Source: Martinezella rhizogenes (GTDB lineage: Bacteria; Pseudomonadota; Alphaproteobacteria; Rhizobiales; Rhizobiaceae). Taken from it: 64,000 nucleotides of DNA. The first letter of the stretch is position 1; each line of letters opens with the position of its first letter. The position numbers and the translations under genes were made by a program. The notes under the pieces are model-generated. The model did not search any database, was not told the origin of the DNA, and worked only from the letters and a program-made list of their open reading frames with translations. Positions 42,062 to 51,296 of the stretch are shown here, piece after piece. The stretch is taken from positions 90,664 to 154,663 of the forward strand of contig JAAMEZ010000029.1 of NCBI GenBank assembly GCA_013322215.1, given 5' to 3'.

Positions 42062-43318
42062 TTATTTGCTGGACAGGAATTTCGTCTGTGCCTTGGTCAT
42101 ATAGGCTGCCCACTGGTCGGCCATCGCATCGGCAGAGATTTCGCCGAGCAGGGCCTGCTGGGATGTCTTGAGCGTCAGAACGTCCTTGAAATAAGCAAAT
42201 TCCTGGAGGTAGGTTGGCATACGCATCGGCGTGATGGTCGGATCTGCGAGTTCGTCGAACCAGCCTTTGAACTGTGCGGATGCATAGAAGGGGTCCTTCT
42301 GGGCGGATTTCAGCACCGGCAGCGTGCCAACGCGCTTGTTCCACTCCATGTTACCCTCAGGGCCCTCAAGCGTGGCGAGCAGCTTCCAGGCGAGATCCTT
42401 GTTCTGGCTCTTAGCCATCATCGACCATCCGACATAACCGATGGTCGGGAAGGCTTTGCCATCCGCACCCTTGGGCATGGAAGTGACGCCGAAATCCTCG
42501 GGCTTCATACGGTCAGCGATAGCAATCAGAGCGTCCGGATCCTGGTCAAGCATCGCGCAGGTACCGGAATAGAAGCCAGCGACAACTTCGTTGAAGCCCC
42601 AGTTGACGCTGTCCTTGGGCGCAAGGCCGTTTTTGTAGTAATCGACCAGGAAGTTCAGGCCTTTCTTCCACCCGGCGTCATTCAGAGTAGAAACGCCATC
42701 CTTGGTGAAGAAGTCCGACGAACCCGCATTCGAGGCGCCGAACATCATCCAGCCATTGAGGCCGCCAGGTCCGCCGCGCAGGCAATATCCTGATTTGCCG
42801 GTCTTTTCGACGATCTTCTTGGAGACGTTGACGAATTCATCCATGGTCTTCGGCGGCTCGGTCACGCCGGCCTGGGCAAAGAGCTTCTTGTTGTAGAACA
42901 TCGCCCGCAGGTAGAGGCCATAAGGCAGAGTGTAGGCGGTGTTCTTGACATCGCGGCCTAGCGCCAGCGACTGTTCTGTCAAATCCGAGGTGTACTGCCA
43001 TTTGGCAAGATAAGGCTCAAGGCTCTCGAGCTGGCCGTTGTTCGCATACAGCGACAGCCAGTTGTCCGGCATTTCCACGACGTCGGGGATGTCTCCGGCC
43101 GATACCATGGTCGCGAACTTCTGGAATGCTTCGCTCCAGGGCAGCGAGGTGATCTCGACCGTCGTCCCCGGATTTGCGGCTTCGAACTTGGCCACGATGG
43201 ACTTTAGCGTGACTGTGCGTTCCGGGCTGGTCAGAACTTCGACGATTTTCAGCTTCGTATCCGCAAGCGCGGTGCCGGCCAGCAAGGTCATTGTGGCCGC
43301 GATAATCAACCTTTTCAT
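42062..43318 (-). CDS. Extracellular sugar-binding protein of a CUT1 ABC importer
   Basis: This 418-residue protein has a Sec signal peptide (MKRLIIAATMTLLAGTALA) and a type II periplasmic-binding fold with the family phrases GTTVEITSLPWSEAFQKF and GKAFPTIGYVGWSMMAKS. ATG 43318 follows AGGGGA. It is the first gene of the importer operon and is divergent from the GH5 gene across about 200 bp that contain the operator at 43399. It would capture the saccharide for the MalFG-like permeases. Confidence 0.92.
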   Translation of the reverse strand: MKRLIIAATMTLLAGTALADTKLKIVEVLTSPERTVTLKSIVAKFEAANPGTTVEITSLPWSEAFQKFATMVSAGDIPDVVEMPDNWLSLYANNGQLESLEPYLAKWQYTSDLTEQSLALGRDVKNTAYTLPYGLYLRAMFYNKKLFAQAGVTEPPKTMDEFVNVSKKIVEKTGKSGYCLRGGPGGLNGWMMFGASNAGSSDFFTKDGVSTLNDAGWKKGLNFLVDYYKNGLAPKDSVNWGFNEVVAGFYSGTCAMLDQDPDALIAIADRMKPEDFGVTSMPKGADGKAFPTIGYVGWSMMAKSQNKDLAWKLLATLEGPEGNMEWNKRVGTLPVLKSAQKDPFYASAQFKGWFDELADPTITPMRMPTYLQEFAYFKDVLTLKTSQQALLGEISADAMADQWAAYMTKAQTKFLSSK

Positions 43319-43398
43319 GCAATCCCCTTTTATTCGTTTTGATGTGAGCATGCTGGATGACCTGGCTGTCCTGGGCATCTGAGAAATTTGTACGTAAG

Positions 43399-43424
43399 AT
43401 TGGCGACAATTGTCAATCGCCAAT
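43399..43424. promoter_or_regulatory. 26-bp inverted-repeat operator between the sugar importer and GH5 genes
   Basis: ATTGGCGA (43399-43406) and TCGCCAAT (43417-43424) are perfect complements around CAATTGTCAA, which itself contains the palindrome core GACAATTGTC. The left 19 bases match the motif at 38888 at 17 positions. It is well placed to control both divergent units. Confidence 0.7.
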
Positions 43425-43517
43425 ATTGCATCGCAGCAAAAACCCGCCTATGCATTGATCCAGAAGACGCTGATCAAGCGTCGCACTCTTCAACCTCTTT
43501 CCAAGGACCGGTCGTCA

Positions 43518-45500
43518 ATGCAGCTTCAGCCTCTCACAGTCCGCGGTGCTTCCTTTCGCGATAGTCTTGGGCGAGAGGCTTTGCTTCGCGGCGTCAATCT
43601 TGGTGGCGACTGCAAGCTTCCTTATCCATATGGCGGGACGAATTTTCCGACGGATTTTTCCGATCACCGGACAGTTAGCTTCATCGGCCGCCCCTTCCCG
43701 CTGGAAGAGGCCGACGAGCATCTGGGACGGCTGCAGCACTGGGGTTTCAATGTTCTCCGCCTACTCACCACCTGGGAAGCGGTAGAACATGAGGGGCCAG
43801 GCATCTATGACGAGGCCTATCTCGATTACTACACTGAAGTATGCCGCAAGGCCGGCGAGTACGGGATGTATGTCTTCGTCGACTTCCACGAGGACGCGTG
43901 GAGCCGCATGACTGGCGGTAGCGGTGCGCCGGGCTGGGTATTCGAAGCGGTCGGCCTCGACTTGACCAAGTTTCACCCGGCCGGTCTGTCGCATGTCATG
44001 CAACTGAAATACGACTACTCAAAAGGTGGCCGTCAGGACAGCTACCCTCAGATGACGTGGGGCTCCAACCACCGACTGTCTCCAGGTGGTATCATGTGGA
44101 CACTGTTCTTCACCGGACGGCTCTTTACCCCGGACTTCATGATCGACGGCGTCAACGTGCAGGACTACCTACAGTCCCATTATATTGGGGCGATGAAAGC
44201 GGTCGCGGCGAGGGTTGCCGATCTTCCGAACGTCCTGGGCTTTGATACGCTGAACGAACCAGTTCCCGGCTGGATCGGCAAGGAGATCAGCTACCGCCAC
44301 TTGAGGCCCACTGCCGAGAACCCGTCAAATCCACGTATCGGTCTCGCGCTGTCGCCACTCGACAATCTTCTGGCGGCTCAAGGAATTCCGGTCTCAGTCC
44401 CACGCATCCTGCGCGATCCCGACACGGGCGCTTTTTCAGTCGGCGACGAAGAGATTATCAATCCCGATGGCGTGTCGATCTGGCTTGACGGCAAAAATTG
44501 CCCATTCGAAGCGGCGGGCGCCTATACCGTCAAAGAAGGTACGGTTGTCGCAGTCGCTGAAGACTTCTTCTGCAAGCGCCACGGTCTCCCGGTCAATGCC
44601 GCCGAAGATGCTTATGCCCCGCTATTTGATGGCGTTGCGTTGGCTATCCAGACCTACAACCCTTCTTGGGCGGTATTTGCCGAGCTTGAGCCTTACAGCA
44701 TCTATGTCGGCGGACCGTTCCCGAAAAAAATGCCGGCGCATTCGGTCAATGCCAGCCACTGGTACGACAGCTCGACGCTGTATACCAAGAGCTTCAATGC
44801 CGAACAGGCCTACGACTTCACCACCGGCCAGATGCTTTATGGCCGCGAGGCGATCAAGGAGAGCTACGTCAAGCAGATGGGCGATATCGCTGAGATCTCC
44901 AAGACCTTTGGCGCCGACGGCGCCCCCACGCTGATCGGCGAATTCGGCATCCCGTTCGATCTTGATGGTGCAGCCGCGTACCAGGCATGGCAGGGCGGCG
45001 ACCGCACGAGTGCGCCTTGGCAGCAACATATCGACGCTTTGACCTTGACCTATGAGGCATTTGACGACCTGAAGCTGCACGGCACGCTGTGGAATTATAC
45101 CGCTTCGAACCGGAATGCGCTTGAGATCGGTGACGGCTGGAACCAGGAAGACCTCTCGATCTACTCCGTTGACCAGCGCGAAAATCCCGTTGATCCCAAT
45201 TCCGGCGGCCGTGCCGTGGAGGGATTTTGCCGTCCATTTGTACGTTTCTCGCAAGGTGATCTCGTTAAGCTGTCTTTCGCGGCTGATCAGCGGGTGTTCG
45301 AAGCAGAGATCGATGTCGATGGCGCTATCGCAGCCGACAGCGAGATTTATCTTCCGCGGCTGCATTTCGGTGCCCAGCCAGAGATCGAGACCAATGACCC
45401 GTCTGCAACGGTCACCTACGACAGTGCAGACCAGTGCGCACGCATTCGTGCATCGACCGGCCGTCTTTTAATCCGGGTACAAGCTGAAACGACCTTGTAA
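43518..45500 (+). CDS. Cytosolic glycoside hydrolase family 5 protein
   Basis: This 660-residue GH5 protein has RGVNLGGDCK near the start, the acid/base Glu in DTLNEPVPGW (about 248) and the nucleophile Glu in LIGEFGIPFD (about 474), then a C-terminal beta-sandwich. Its length and layout resemble endoglycoceramidase or steryl/glucosyl-lipid hydrolases of GH5. No signal peptide is present, so it should work on an imported substrate. ATG 43518 has AAGGA about 11 nt upstream; the earlier frame begins in the operator. It is divergent from the binding-protein gene and probably co-controlled with it. Confidence 0.88.
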   Translation: MQLQPLTVRGASFRDSLGREALLRGVNLGGDCKLPYPYGGTNFPTDFSDHRTVSFIGRPFPLEEADEHLGRLQHWGFNVLRLLTTWEAVEHEGPGIYDEAYLDYYTEVCRKAGEYGMYVFVDFHEDAWSRMTGGSGAPGWVFEAVGLDLTKFHPAGLSHVMQLKYDYSKGGRQDSYPQMTWGSNHRLSPGGIMWTLFFTGRLFTPDFMIDGVNVQDYLQSHYIGAMKAVAARVADLPNVLGFDTLNEPVPGWIGKEISYRHLRPTAENPSNPRIGLALSPLDNLLAAQGIPVSVPRILRDPDTGAFSVGDEEIINPDGVSIWLDGKNCPFEAAGAYTVKEGTVVAVAEDFFCKRHGLPVNAAEDAYAPLFDGVALAIQTYNPSWAVFAELEPYSIYVGGPFPKKMPAHSVNASHWYDSSTLYTKSFNAEQAYDFTTGQMLYGREAIKESYVKQMGDIAEISKTFGADGAPTLIGEFGIPFDLDGAAAYQAWQGGDRTSAPWQQHIDALTLTYEAFDDLKLHGTLWNYTASNRNALEIGDGWNQEDLSIYSVDQRENPVDPNSGGRAVEGFCRPFVRFSQGDLVKLSFAADQRVFEAEIDVDGAIAADSEIYLPRLHFGAQPEIETNDPSATVTYDSADQCARIRASTGRLLIRVQAETTL

Positions 45501-45585
45501 GAGGTGAATCTGTGTCGCAAGAAATACCAAGGGTATCAGCGTATTCGCGGCACTTGCGAGCAGATCAACCAGGGGGGAGCAGGTG

Positions 45586-46308
45586 ATGGCGCCACGTTCA
45601 ATTTCGCCGATTGTAAAGATGCCGATCGAGGTTCAGGCGACCGATGCGTTGAGAGACGCCATTGTCAACGGCGCCATCGCGCCGGGAGAGCGCATCACCG
45701 AACTTCAGCTGTCCGAGGAGATGGGATTATCCAGGGCCACTCTGCGCAGCGCATTGCACCAGCTTGCAAAGGAGGGTCTGATCACCCTCGTACCCTACAC
45801 GGGTTGGAGCGTCATCAGCATGACGTCGAACGATGTCTGGGAGCTGTATACGCTGCGATCGGCGGTTGAACGACTGGCAGCTCAATTGCTCGCAAGAAGC
45901 ATTGATGACGTTGGTTCGACCATCTTGCGCACCTCGCTATCCAAGCTGGTTGAGGCGTGCGAGGCATCGCAGGGTACTGCGATCGCCGCCGCCGATTTTG
46001 CACTTCACAAGGCAATCATCGAACTGACGGGACATAGTCGAATGATCGCTCAATATGGCCTTATCGAGCAGCAGATTCGCATGTCGATCCGCTCCAGCGA
46101 CTCGTTGATTACTAGTGGACACGAGATCATTGAACAGCACAAACCGATCGTCGACGCCATCATCGCCGGCGATGCCGAACGGGCAGGAACTCTATCCGAG
46201 CAGCACAATCTCACCGAAGGACGGAAGCTGTCAGACTACCTAAGGGCGAGAGAGGACGAGGTGGCACCCCCCACTAGATCCCGAAAGAAGACGCCCCGCG
46301 CGTCCTGA
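45586..46308 (+). CDS. GntR-family regulator, FCD subfamily
   Basis: This 240-residue protein has a winged helix (ITELQLSEEMGLSRATLRSALHQL) and a C-terminal FCD effector domain (DFALHKAIIELTGHSRM). ATG 45586 is preceded by GGGGGAG; GTG 45583 is the close alternative. It lies 85 bp after the GH5 gene in the same direction. It is the best candidate to bind the shared motif at 38888 and 43399, which would link the sugar importer, GH5 and glycerate-kinase operons in one regulon. Confidence 0.92.
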   Translation: MAPRSISPIVKMPIEVQATDALRDAIVNGAIAPGERITELQLSEEMGLSRATLRSALHQLAKEGLITLVPYTGWSVISMTSNDVWELYTLRSAVERLAAQLLARSIDDVGSTILRTSLSKLVEACEASQGTAIAAADFALHKAIIELTGHSRMIAQYGLIEQQIRMSIRSSDSLITSGHEIIEQHKPIVDAIIAGDAERAGTLSEQHNLTEGRKLSDYLRAREDEVAPPTRSRKKTPRAS

Positions 46309-46345
46309 GCATCGTCTGTTTTCACTATCATCCAAGGAACATCAC

Positions 46346-47515
46346 GTGAATTTCGAGGATCCCATACTGCAACATGCGTCGCGCATTGTTGCGCATGATC
46401 AGACAAACGCTTTCGATGCCGTGGTCCCGCCGATCGTACAGACTTCGCTGTTTACATTTTCAACCTACGAGGAAATGGTCGCCACCTATCGCGGAGAAAT
46501 CAATCGTCCGGTTTATACGCGAGGCCTCAATCCGACGGTGCGTGCCTTCGAAGAAATGCTGGCCAAACTGGAGGGCGCCGAGGACGCGCTCGGATTTGCC
46601 AGCGGCATGGCGGCAATCTCATCGACAGTCCTTTCTTTCGTCAAGCCAGGTGACCGGATTGTTGCGGTTCGCCATATCTACCCGGATGCTTTCCGCCTTT
46701 TCGGTACCTTGCTTACGCGCATGAATGTCAACGTCGTCTATGTGGACGGCCGCGACGAAGACGCGGTTTGCAAGGCTCTGCCGGGGGCGAAGCTGTTCTA
46801 TATGGAAAGCCCGACCAGTTGGGTCATGGAGGCCCACGATGTCGGCGCGCTCGCATCTCTCGCCCGCCAGTACGGGGTCATTTCCGTCATAGACAATAGT
46901 TGGGCGACCCCCATTTTCCAAAAACCACTGTCGCTTGGCGTAGACCTGGTTCTTCATTCGGCATCGAAGTACCTGGGCGGGCACAGTGATGTAGTCGCAG
47001 GGGTTGTTGCAGGCTCGAAGGACCTCGTAGGGCGGGTTCGCGCCGAGGTGTATCCATATCTCGGCGGAAAGCTGTCGCCATTCGATGCTTGGCTCCTGTT
47101 GCGGGGCATGCGCACCCTTCCGGTGCGCATGAAGGCACATGAGGCGTCTGCCGTTGAGATCGCTAAACGACTGAAAGATCATAGGCAGGTCGAGCACGTC
47201 TGCCATCCGGCGACTACTTACTCGTTGCCTGCCGGGCTGGTCGGAACATCGGGGCTATTTTCCTTCATCTTCAAGGAAGGCGTCGATGTCAGTGTCTTTT
47301 GCAACGCCCTTCAGTATTTCAAACTCGGCGTCAGCTGGGGTGGGCACGAAAGCCTTGTCGTCCCGGCAGAAGTCATCTTGCAACAGAAGGCCCAGCCGAA
47401 TTCGGCGCAGACCTTCGGCATCAGCCCGCGATCGGTCCGCCTGCATGTCGGGCTAGAAGGTACAGAGGCGCTATGGGGCGACCTGGAAACCGCGATTGGA
47501 GCTGCGGCGAACTGA
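46346..47515 (+). CDS. PLP-dependent Cys/Met metabolism enzyme (cystathionine gamma-synthase / methionine gamma-lyase type)
   Basis: This 389-residue fold-type I PLP enzyme keeps the phosphate-binding SGMAAISST, the Asp of SVIDNSWATP and the Schiff-base Lys in LHSASKYLGGHSD (about 207). Family members make or break C-S bonds in cystathionine, methionine or homocysteine. The N-terminal segment (YTRGLNPTVRAFEEMLAKLEG) matches gamma-lyase types. Clustering with a class II aldolase and a GntR gene suggests catabolism rather than biosynthesis, but the substrate is unknown. Confidence 0.88.
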   Translation: MNFEDPILQHASRIVAHDQTNAFDAVVPPIVQTSLFTFSTYEEMVATYRGEINRPVYTRGLNPTVRAFEEMLAKLEGAEDALGFASGMAAISSTVLSFVKPGDRIVAVRHIYPDAFRLFGTLLTRMNVNVVYVDGRDEDAVCKALPGAKLFYMESPTSWVMEAHDVGALASLARQYGVISVIDNSWATPIFQKPLSLGVDLVLHSASKYLGGHSDVVAGVVAGSKDLVGRVRAEVYPYLGGKLSPFDAWLLLRGMRTLPVRMKAHEASAVEIAKRLKDHRQVEHVCHPATTYSLPAGLVGTSGLFSFIFKEGVDVSVFCNALQYFKLGVSWGGHESLVVPAEVILQQKAQPNSAQTFGISPRSVRLHVGLEGTEALWGDLETAIGAAAN

Positions 47516-47596
47516 AGCGAGCCGAGCCGGACTGCCCAAGCGGCAGTAAAACACAAGAACCAGAGGCCTTGCGGCCGCAACCGATGGAAAACCTAA

Positions 47597-48391
47597 ATGG
47601 CGCATTCGCTGAATACCACGGCACTGTCGGTCAACGCCGGTCCGAACCAGCCGAATCTTGAAACCGAAGAAATCTGGCAAGCGCGTGTCGACCTTGCTGC
47701 GTGTTTTCGCATGGCGGCGCGTTATGGCATGGAGGAGGGGATCTGCAACCACTTCTCCGCCATCGCGCCGGGCTACGACGACCTGTTCATCGTCAACCCC
47801 TACGGTTACGCCTTCAGTGAGTTGACAGCGTCCATGCTGTTGGTCTGCGACTTCCACGGCAACGTTGTGTCCGGCACTGGCATGCCGGAAGCCACTGCAT
47901 TTTACATCCACGCACGGATTCACAAAAACGTCCCTCGTGCAAAGGCCGCTTTTCACACCCACATGCCCTACGCAACAGCCCTTTCGATGACCGAGGGCAA
48001 TCCGTTGATTTTTGCAGGGCAGACAGCTTTGAAGTTCTACGGTCGAACAGCGGTCGACAGGGACTATAACGGCCTTGCACTAGATGAGCGCGAAGGCGAT
48101 CGCATCGCGAAGGCGATAGGCGATGCAGATATTGTCTTCATGAAACATCATGGCGTCATGGTTTGCGCGCCCAATATCGCGGAAGCGTGGGATGATCTCT
48201 ATTATCTCGAACGCGCATGTGAGGTGCAGACACTGGCACTTTCGACCGGCCGGAAGGTTGAGCCGGTCGCAGCGGATATTGCTGAGGCGGCCTATCTGCA
48301 GATGCGAGAAGGCGATCCGGAGTCAGCCAGATTGCATCTCGAATCGATCAAGCGGACTCTGACCCGCGAGGAACCGCAATTCAAGGAATGA
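47597..48391 (+). CDS. Class II aldolase/adducin family protein
   Basis: This 264-residue protein has the zinc-binding His pair in AFHTHMPYATAL (about 120-122), the third His in MKHHGVMV (about 184) and the NHFSAIAPG opening of this family. Members cleave sugar-phosphate aldols (fuculose- or ribulose-type) or decarboxylate or hydrolyse small keto compounds. It follows the PLP enzyme by 81 bp in the same direction. The specific reaction cannot be set from sequence. Confidence 0.88.
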   Translation: MAHSLNTTALSVNAGPNQPNLETEEIWQARVDLAACFRMAARYGMEEGICNHFSAIAPGYDDLFIVNPYGYAFSELTASMLLVCDFHGNVVSGTGMPEATAFYIHARIHKNVPRAKAAFHTHMPYATALSMTEGNPLIFAGQTALKFYGRTAVDRDYNGLALDEREGDRIAKAIGDADIVFMKHHGVMVCAPNIAEAWDDLYYLERACEVQTLALSTGRKVEPVAADIAEAAYLQMREGDPESARLHLESIKRTLTREEPQFKE

Positions 48392-48785
48392 CGTGGGGCG
48401 GTTCGTCTGCCCGTAGATGGTATGAGATCATCGAGGCGGCTGAAGTTTTTTGGATGCGCGCACGACGTGAGTGATCGTGTCGTGGCTCATCCATCTTCAT
48501 CGAATTATATGATGGTCTCTATCAAAATAATGCTGATTTTGTATCTGACTATTCTCTGTCATCTAGTGGACATCGATCCAAAACCGTGGAGATACCTTCG
48601 ACTCCAGAGTACTGGCCTTATTGGAGATGGAGAGTCTGCTACCAAGGGCCTAGGTGGCGAGCCTCCGCTGGGATCAGATTGTCAAGGCTTCGAAACTCGG
48701 CGCCGCCGCCGCGACAGTCACCGTCTCCGCGCCGGCGCTAAAGAAAGGCGTGAAGTTCCATAATTGTTATTACGTGCGATTCACT
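48392..48785. other. Gap without recognisable genes, left of the insertion sequence
   Basis: No frame here has a credible start or family resemblance. GC and codon pattern become irregular, and the stretch ends directly at the left inverted repeat of the IS, so it may contain fragments of a gene cut by the insertion. Confidence 0.5.
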
Positions 48786-48834
48786 TGTAGCCGCAAAGTT
48801 AAAGTGTCCTGTTTCTGCAAAGTTGGAATGTCAC
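48786..48834 (+). repeat. Left terminal repeat of the insertion sequence
   Basis: It contains two tandem sub-repeats: AAGTTAAAGTGTCC at 48796-48809 and AAGTTGGAATGTCAC at 48820-48834. They are probably transposase binding sites. Confidence 0.75.
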
Positions 48835-48867
48835 ACTCCCCGCGCTTGATAACGCGGAGACAAGCAG

Positions 48868-50241
48868 ATGGGATTGATAGCGATGAGCGAGCGCGATCTG
48901 CAGCGGATTGAGGTTTTGTCGAAGGTCGTCGACGGCGGCCTGACGATGGTTTCGGCGGCGCATGTGCTCGATTTAAGTGAGCGCCAGGTGCGTCGTCTGC
49001 TGGAGCGGATCAGGACTGGCGGTGCGGCGTCGATCCGGCACAAGGCGATCGGCCGACCGTCGAACAACCGGATCAGCGATGGTGTTCGGGATTATGCGGT
49101 AACGCTGGTTCGCGAACGGTACGCGGATTTTGGGCCGACACTGGCCGCCGAGAAGCTTGCCGAGCGAGATGGATTGCGGGTGTCGCGCGAGACGTTGCGC
49201 AGTTGGATGACGGAGGCCGGAATCTGGTTGTCGCGCAAGCAGCGCCGGACGTTTCATCAGCCGCGACTTCGGCGCGAGGCCTATGGCGAGCTGGTGCAGA
49301 TCGATGGATCCGAGCATCGTTGGTTCGAGGATCGCGGTGACCCATGTTCATTACTGGTGTTCATCGATGATGCGACCGGCAAGCTGATGCAGTTGCGGTT
49401 CGTACGCTCGGAAAGTGCCTTCAGCTATTTCGAGGCGCTGGCGCTTTATCTGAAGGCGCATGGTGCTCCTGTCGCCTTCTATTCCGACAAGCACTCGGTG
49501 TTCCGGGTGGCGAAGAAAGACGCCAAGGGCGGCCAGGGCATGACCCAGTTCGGCCGTGCGCTTTGTGAGCTAAACATCGAGATTCTTTGCGCAAATTCGA
49601 GCCAAGCCAAGGGTCGCGTCGAGCGGATGAACCGGACGCTACAGGACCGTTTGATCAAGGATCTGCGCCTGGAGGGCATCTGCTGCATGGACGACGGCAA
49701 CGCTTTCCTGCCTCGGTTCATGGAGCGCTATAACCGGCAGTTTGCCATTACCCCTTCCCGACCTGATGATCTGCATCGGTCGCTGAATCTTACCCCGGAT
49801 CGGCTGAAGGAGATTCTGTGCAAGCGTGAGCAGCGTTATGTCGGCGCCCAGCTGACGTTCTCCTACGAGCGCCAGCGGATCATGCTGGAAGAAACCGAGG
49901 TGACGCGCGGACTGGTCGGTCGCTATGTCGAGACCTATGCCTTCGCCGACGGCCGGTTGGACGTGCGCTGGAAAGGCCATTCGCTGCCGTATCGGGTGTT
50001 CGACAAGGACCAGCGGGTGACGCATGCGGCGATTACCGAGAACAAGCGGCTCGGCGATGTGCTGGCCTATATCAAGGAGCGGCAGGACCAGTTGCCTGGA
50101 CCAAAGGTGAAGACCAACAGCGAGAAGAATGGCTACACGCCGCGGGGCCGCAAGCCGGGACGGCGGACGGATTTCATGAGCGACCCCGCCGTCATTGCCC
50201 GGCGTCGACAGGCGCTCTCCAGGCTTGATGCTGCGGAGTAA
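48868..50241 (+). CDS. ISNCY-family transposase with DDE integrase core
   Basis: This 457-residue protein has an N-terminal helix-turn-helix (MVSAAHVLDLSERQVRRLL), then an rve-type integrase core. The catalytic residues are visible as Asp in QIDGSEH (about 146), Asp in FYSDKHS (about 206) and Glu in KGRVERMN (about 251). The C-terminus is basic (RGRKPGRRTDF). ATG 48868 follows GGAG. Intact reading frame and ends suggest a potentially active element. Confidence 0.93.
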   Translation: MGLIAMSERDLQRIEVLSKVVDGGLTMVSAAHVLDLSERQVRRLLERIRTGGAASIRHKAIGRPSNNRISDGVRDYAVTLVRERYADFGPTLAAEKLAERDGLRVSRETLRSWMTEAGIWLSRKQRRTFHQPRLRREAYGELVQIDGSEHRWFEDRGDPCSLLVFIDDATGKLMQLRFVRSESAFSYFEALALYLKAHGAPVAFYSDKHSVFRVAKKDAKGGQGMTQFGRALCELNIEILCANSSQAKGRVERMNRTLQDRLIKDLRLEGICCMDDGNAFLPRFMERYNRQFAITPSRPDDLHRSLNLTPDRLKEILCKREQRYVGAQLTFSYERQRIMLEETEVTRGLVGRYVETYAFADGRLDVRWKGHSLPYRVFDKDQRVTHAAITENKRLGDVLAYIKERQDQLPGPKVKTNSEKNGYTPRGRKPGRRTDFMSDPAVIARRRQALSRLDAAE

Positions 50242-50400
50242 GGCGATCGCATAGTCTCGAAGCTAAAGCCGAAGGGGAGCCTCTCACCCGCCCCCTCCCT
50301 TCCCTTGCAACCCGGCCCAGCCGGTCCGGTCGGGGGCTTGCCTCAGCGCAAGTGGACATCTCGAGTGTCGCGTTTCTAAATGGTTGACGACGCGCCCAAA

Positions 50401-50450
50401 GTGACATTTTAACTTTGCGCACAAACGGACATTTCAACTTCCCCGCCACA
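50401..50450 (-). repeat. Right terminal repeat of the insertion sequence
   Basis: On the minus strand it starts TGTGGCGGGGAAGTTGAAAT and contains the same two AAGTT sub-repeats as the left end, at 50427-50440 and 50401-50415 on the plus strand. Confidence 0.75.
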
Positions 50451-50495
50451 GTTACAACATTACGATATGCTCTATATCCAACTACGGCGATCGGG

Positions 50496-51296
50496 CTATA
50501 GCCAACCGTGTTCATCCAAAAATTGAATGTTTGAAACGAGGTGTGAATTGATCGCAGAGGCGTGCTGTGCCGACACTTCTGCAGAGACCAAATCGTCTGC
50601 CGAAGCAATCGAGTCACCATAAATTTTCGTGAATCCCTGCCACCTCATTGCCGCGCGCATCAGCGTCATGTTCTTTGGAAGTTTGCCAAATGCGTCACGA
50701 ACAGGCATCAAATTGCTCTTAAAGAAGAACGCATGCCCCTTAGAAAAGCCTGCCAGGGGGACTATTCGTTTTGAAAACTGCAGTACATGCTCCGCGTCGT
50801 CAATAGACGCGAGCATGTAGAAATTTTTTCCTTCCCAACTTATACGTTCTTGTTCAATCCGGAATAGCCATTGCTGTATTTGTTCTTCTGAATAACCCAG
50901 AAGAAAGCTTTCTAAATATTCCGCGCCATTGGACCAACCATATTTGTGCAAAATTTTACGGGTGGCTATATAAACTTGAGATCTCCACGCCTCTTCAGGC
51001 CATGATATAAATATGTAGCTGGATGTTGGCGCTGAATCTTCGTTTCTCCCAAAATATTTCCGGCTTACGCTTAGGTCCAGCGAAAGCGCAAGCCGTACAA
51101 TATTCGCTTCATCCTCCGTCACTTCAGGATTGTACGGGAATTCGAATACAGACATACTCTTCTTTCGCCTCTTTATGTCCATGAGCTCTTGCTCAAGAGT
51201 GGCGATTTTCTTGCCGGCTTCTGTCGCTGGCGCTTCAAAGAGCACGTTCAAGTGATCAATCAATTCAGGTGTCCTTCCCAGTCGGTGTGAATCCAT
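50496..51296 (-). CDS. Hypothetical protein behind the RHS gene, possible immunity partner
   Basis: This 266-residue frame is soluble, without signal peptide or known motif, and clearly lower in GC than its neighbours. It overlaps the 3' end of the RHS gene by 32 bp. If translation starts at an inner Met (for example MSVFEF, near 51155) the overlap disappears; the ribosome binding sites of both are weak. Genes in this position next to RHS proteins commonly encode an immunity protein matching the toxic tip. The IS lies only 46 bp beyond its end. Function not recognised. Confidence 0.6.
   Translation of the reverse strand: MDSHRLGRTPELIDHLNVLFEAPATEAGKKIATLEQELMDIKRRKKSMSVFEFPYNPEVTEDEANIVRLALSLDLSVSRKYFGRNEDSAPTSSYIFISWPEEAWRSQVYIATRKILHKYGWSNGAEYLESFLLGYSEEQIQQWLFRIEQERISWEGKNFYMLASIDDAEHVLQFSKRIVPLAGFSKGHAFFFKSNLMPVRDAFGKLPKNMTLMRAAMRWQGFTKIYGDSIASADDLVSAEVSAQHASAINSHLVSNIQFLDEHGWL

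Larger units (their letters stand above)
48786..50450 (+). mobile_element. ISNCY-type insertion sequence, about 1.67 kb
   Basis: One transposase gene is bounded by related ends that start TGTAGCCGCAAAGTTAAAGTG (left; first 20 positions shown in part) and TGTGGCGGGGAAGTTGAAAT (right, minus strand). Each end holds two tandem copies of AAGTTNNAATGTC-like repeats about 24-25 bp apart. No clear target duplication is seen (TTCACT on the left, GTTACA on the right). Confidence 0.8.

Noticed and set aside
38890..42793. Long plus-strand frames opposite the sugar ABC transporter genes
   Set aside because: All are shadows of minus-strand ABC genes with intact Walker, signature or EAA motifs.
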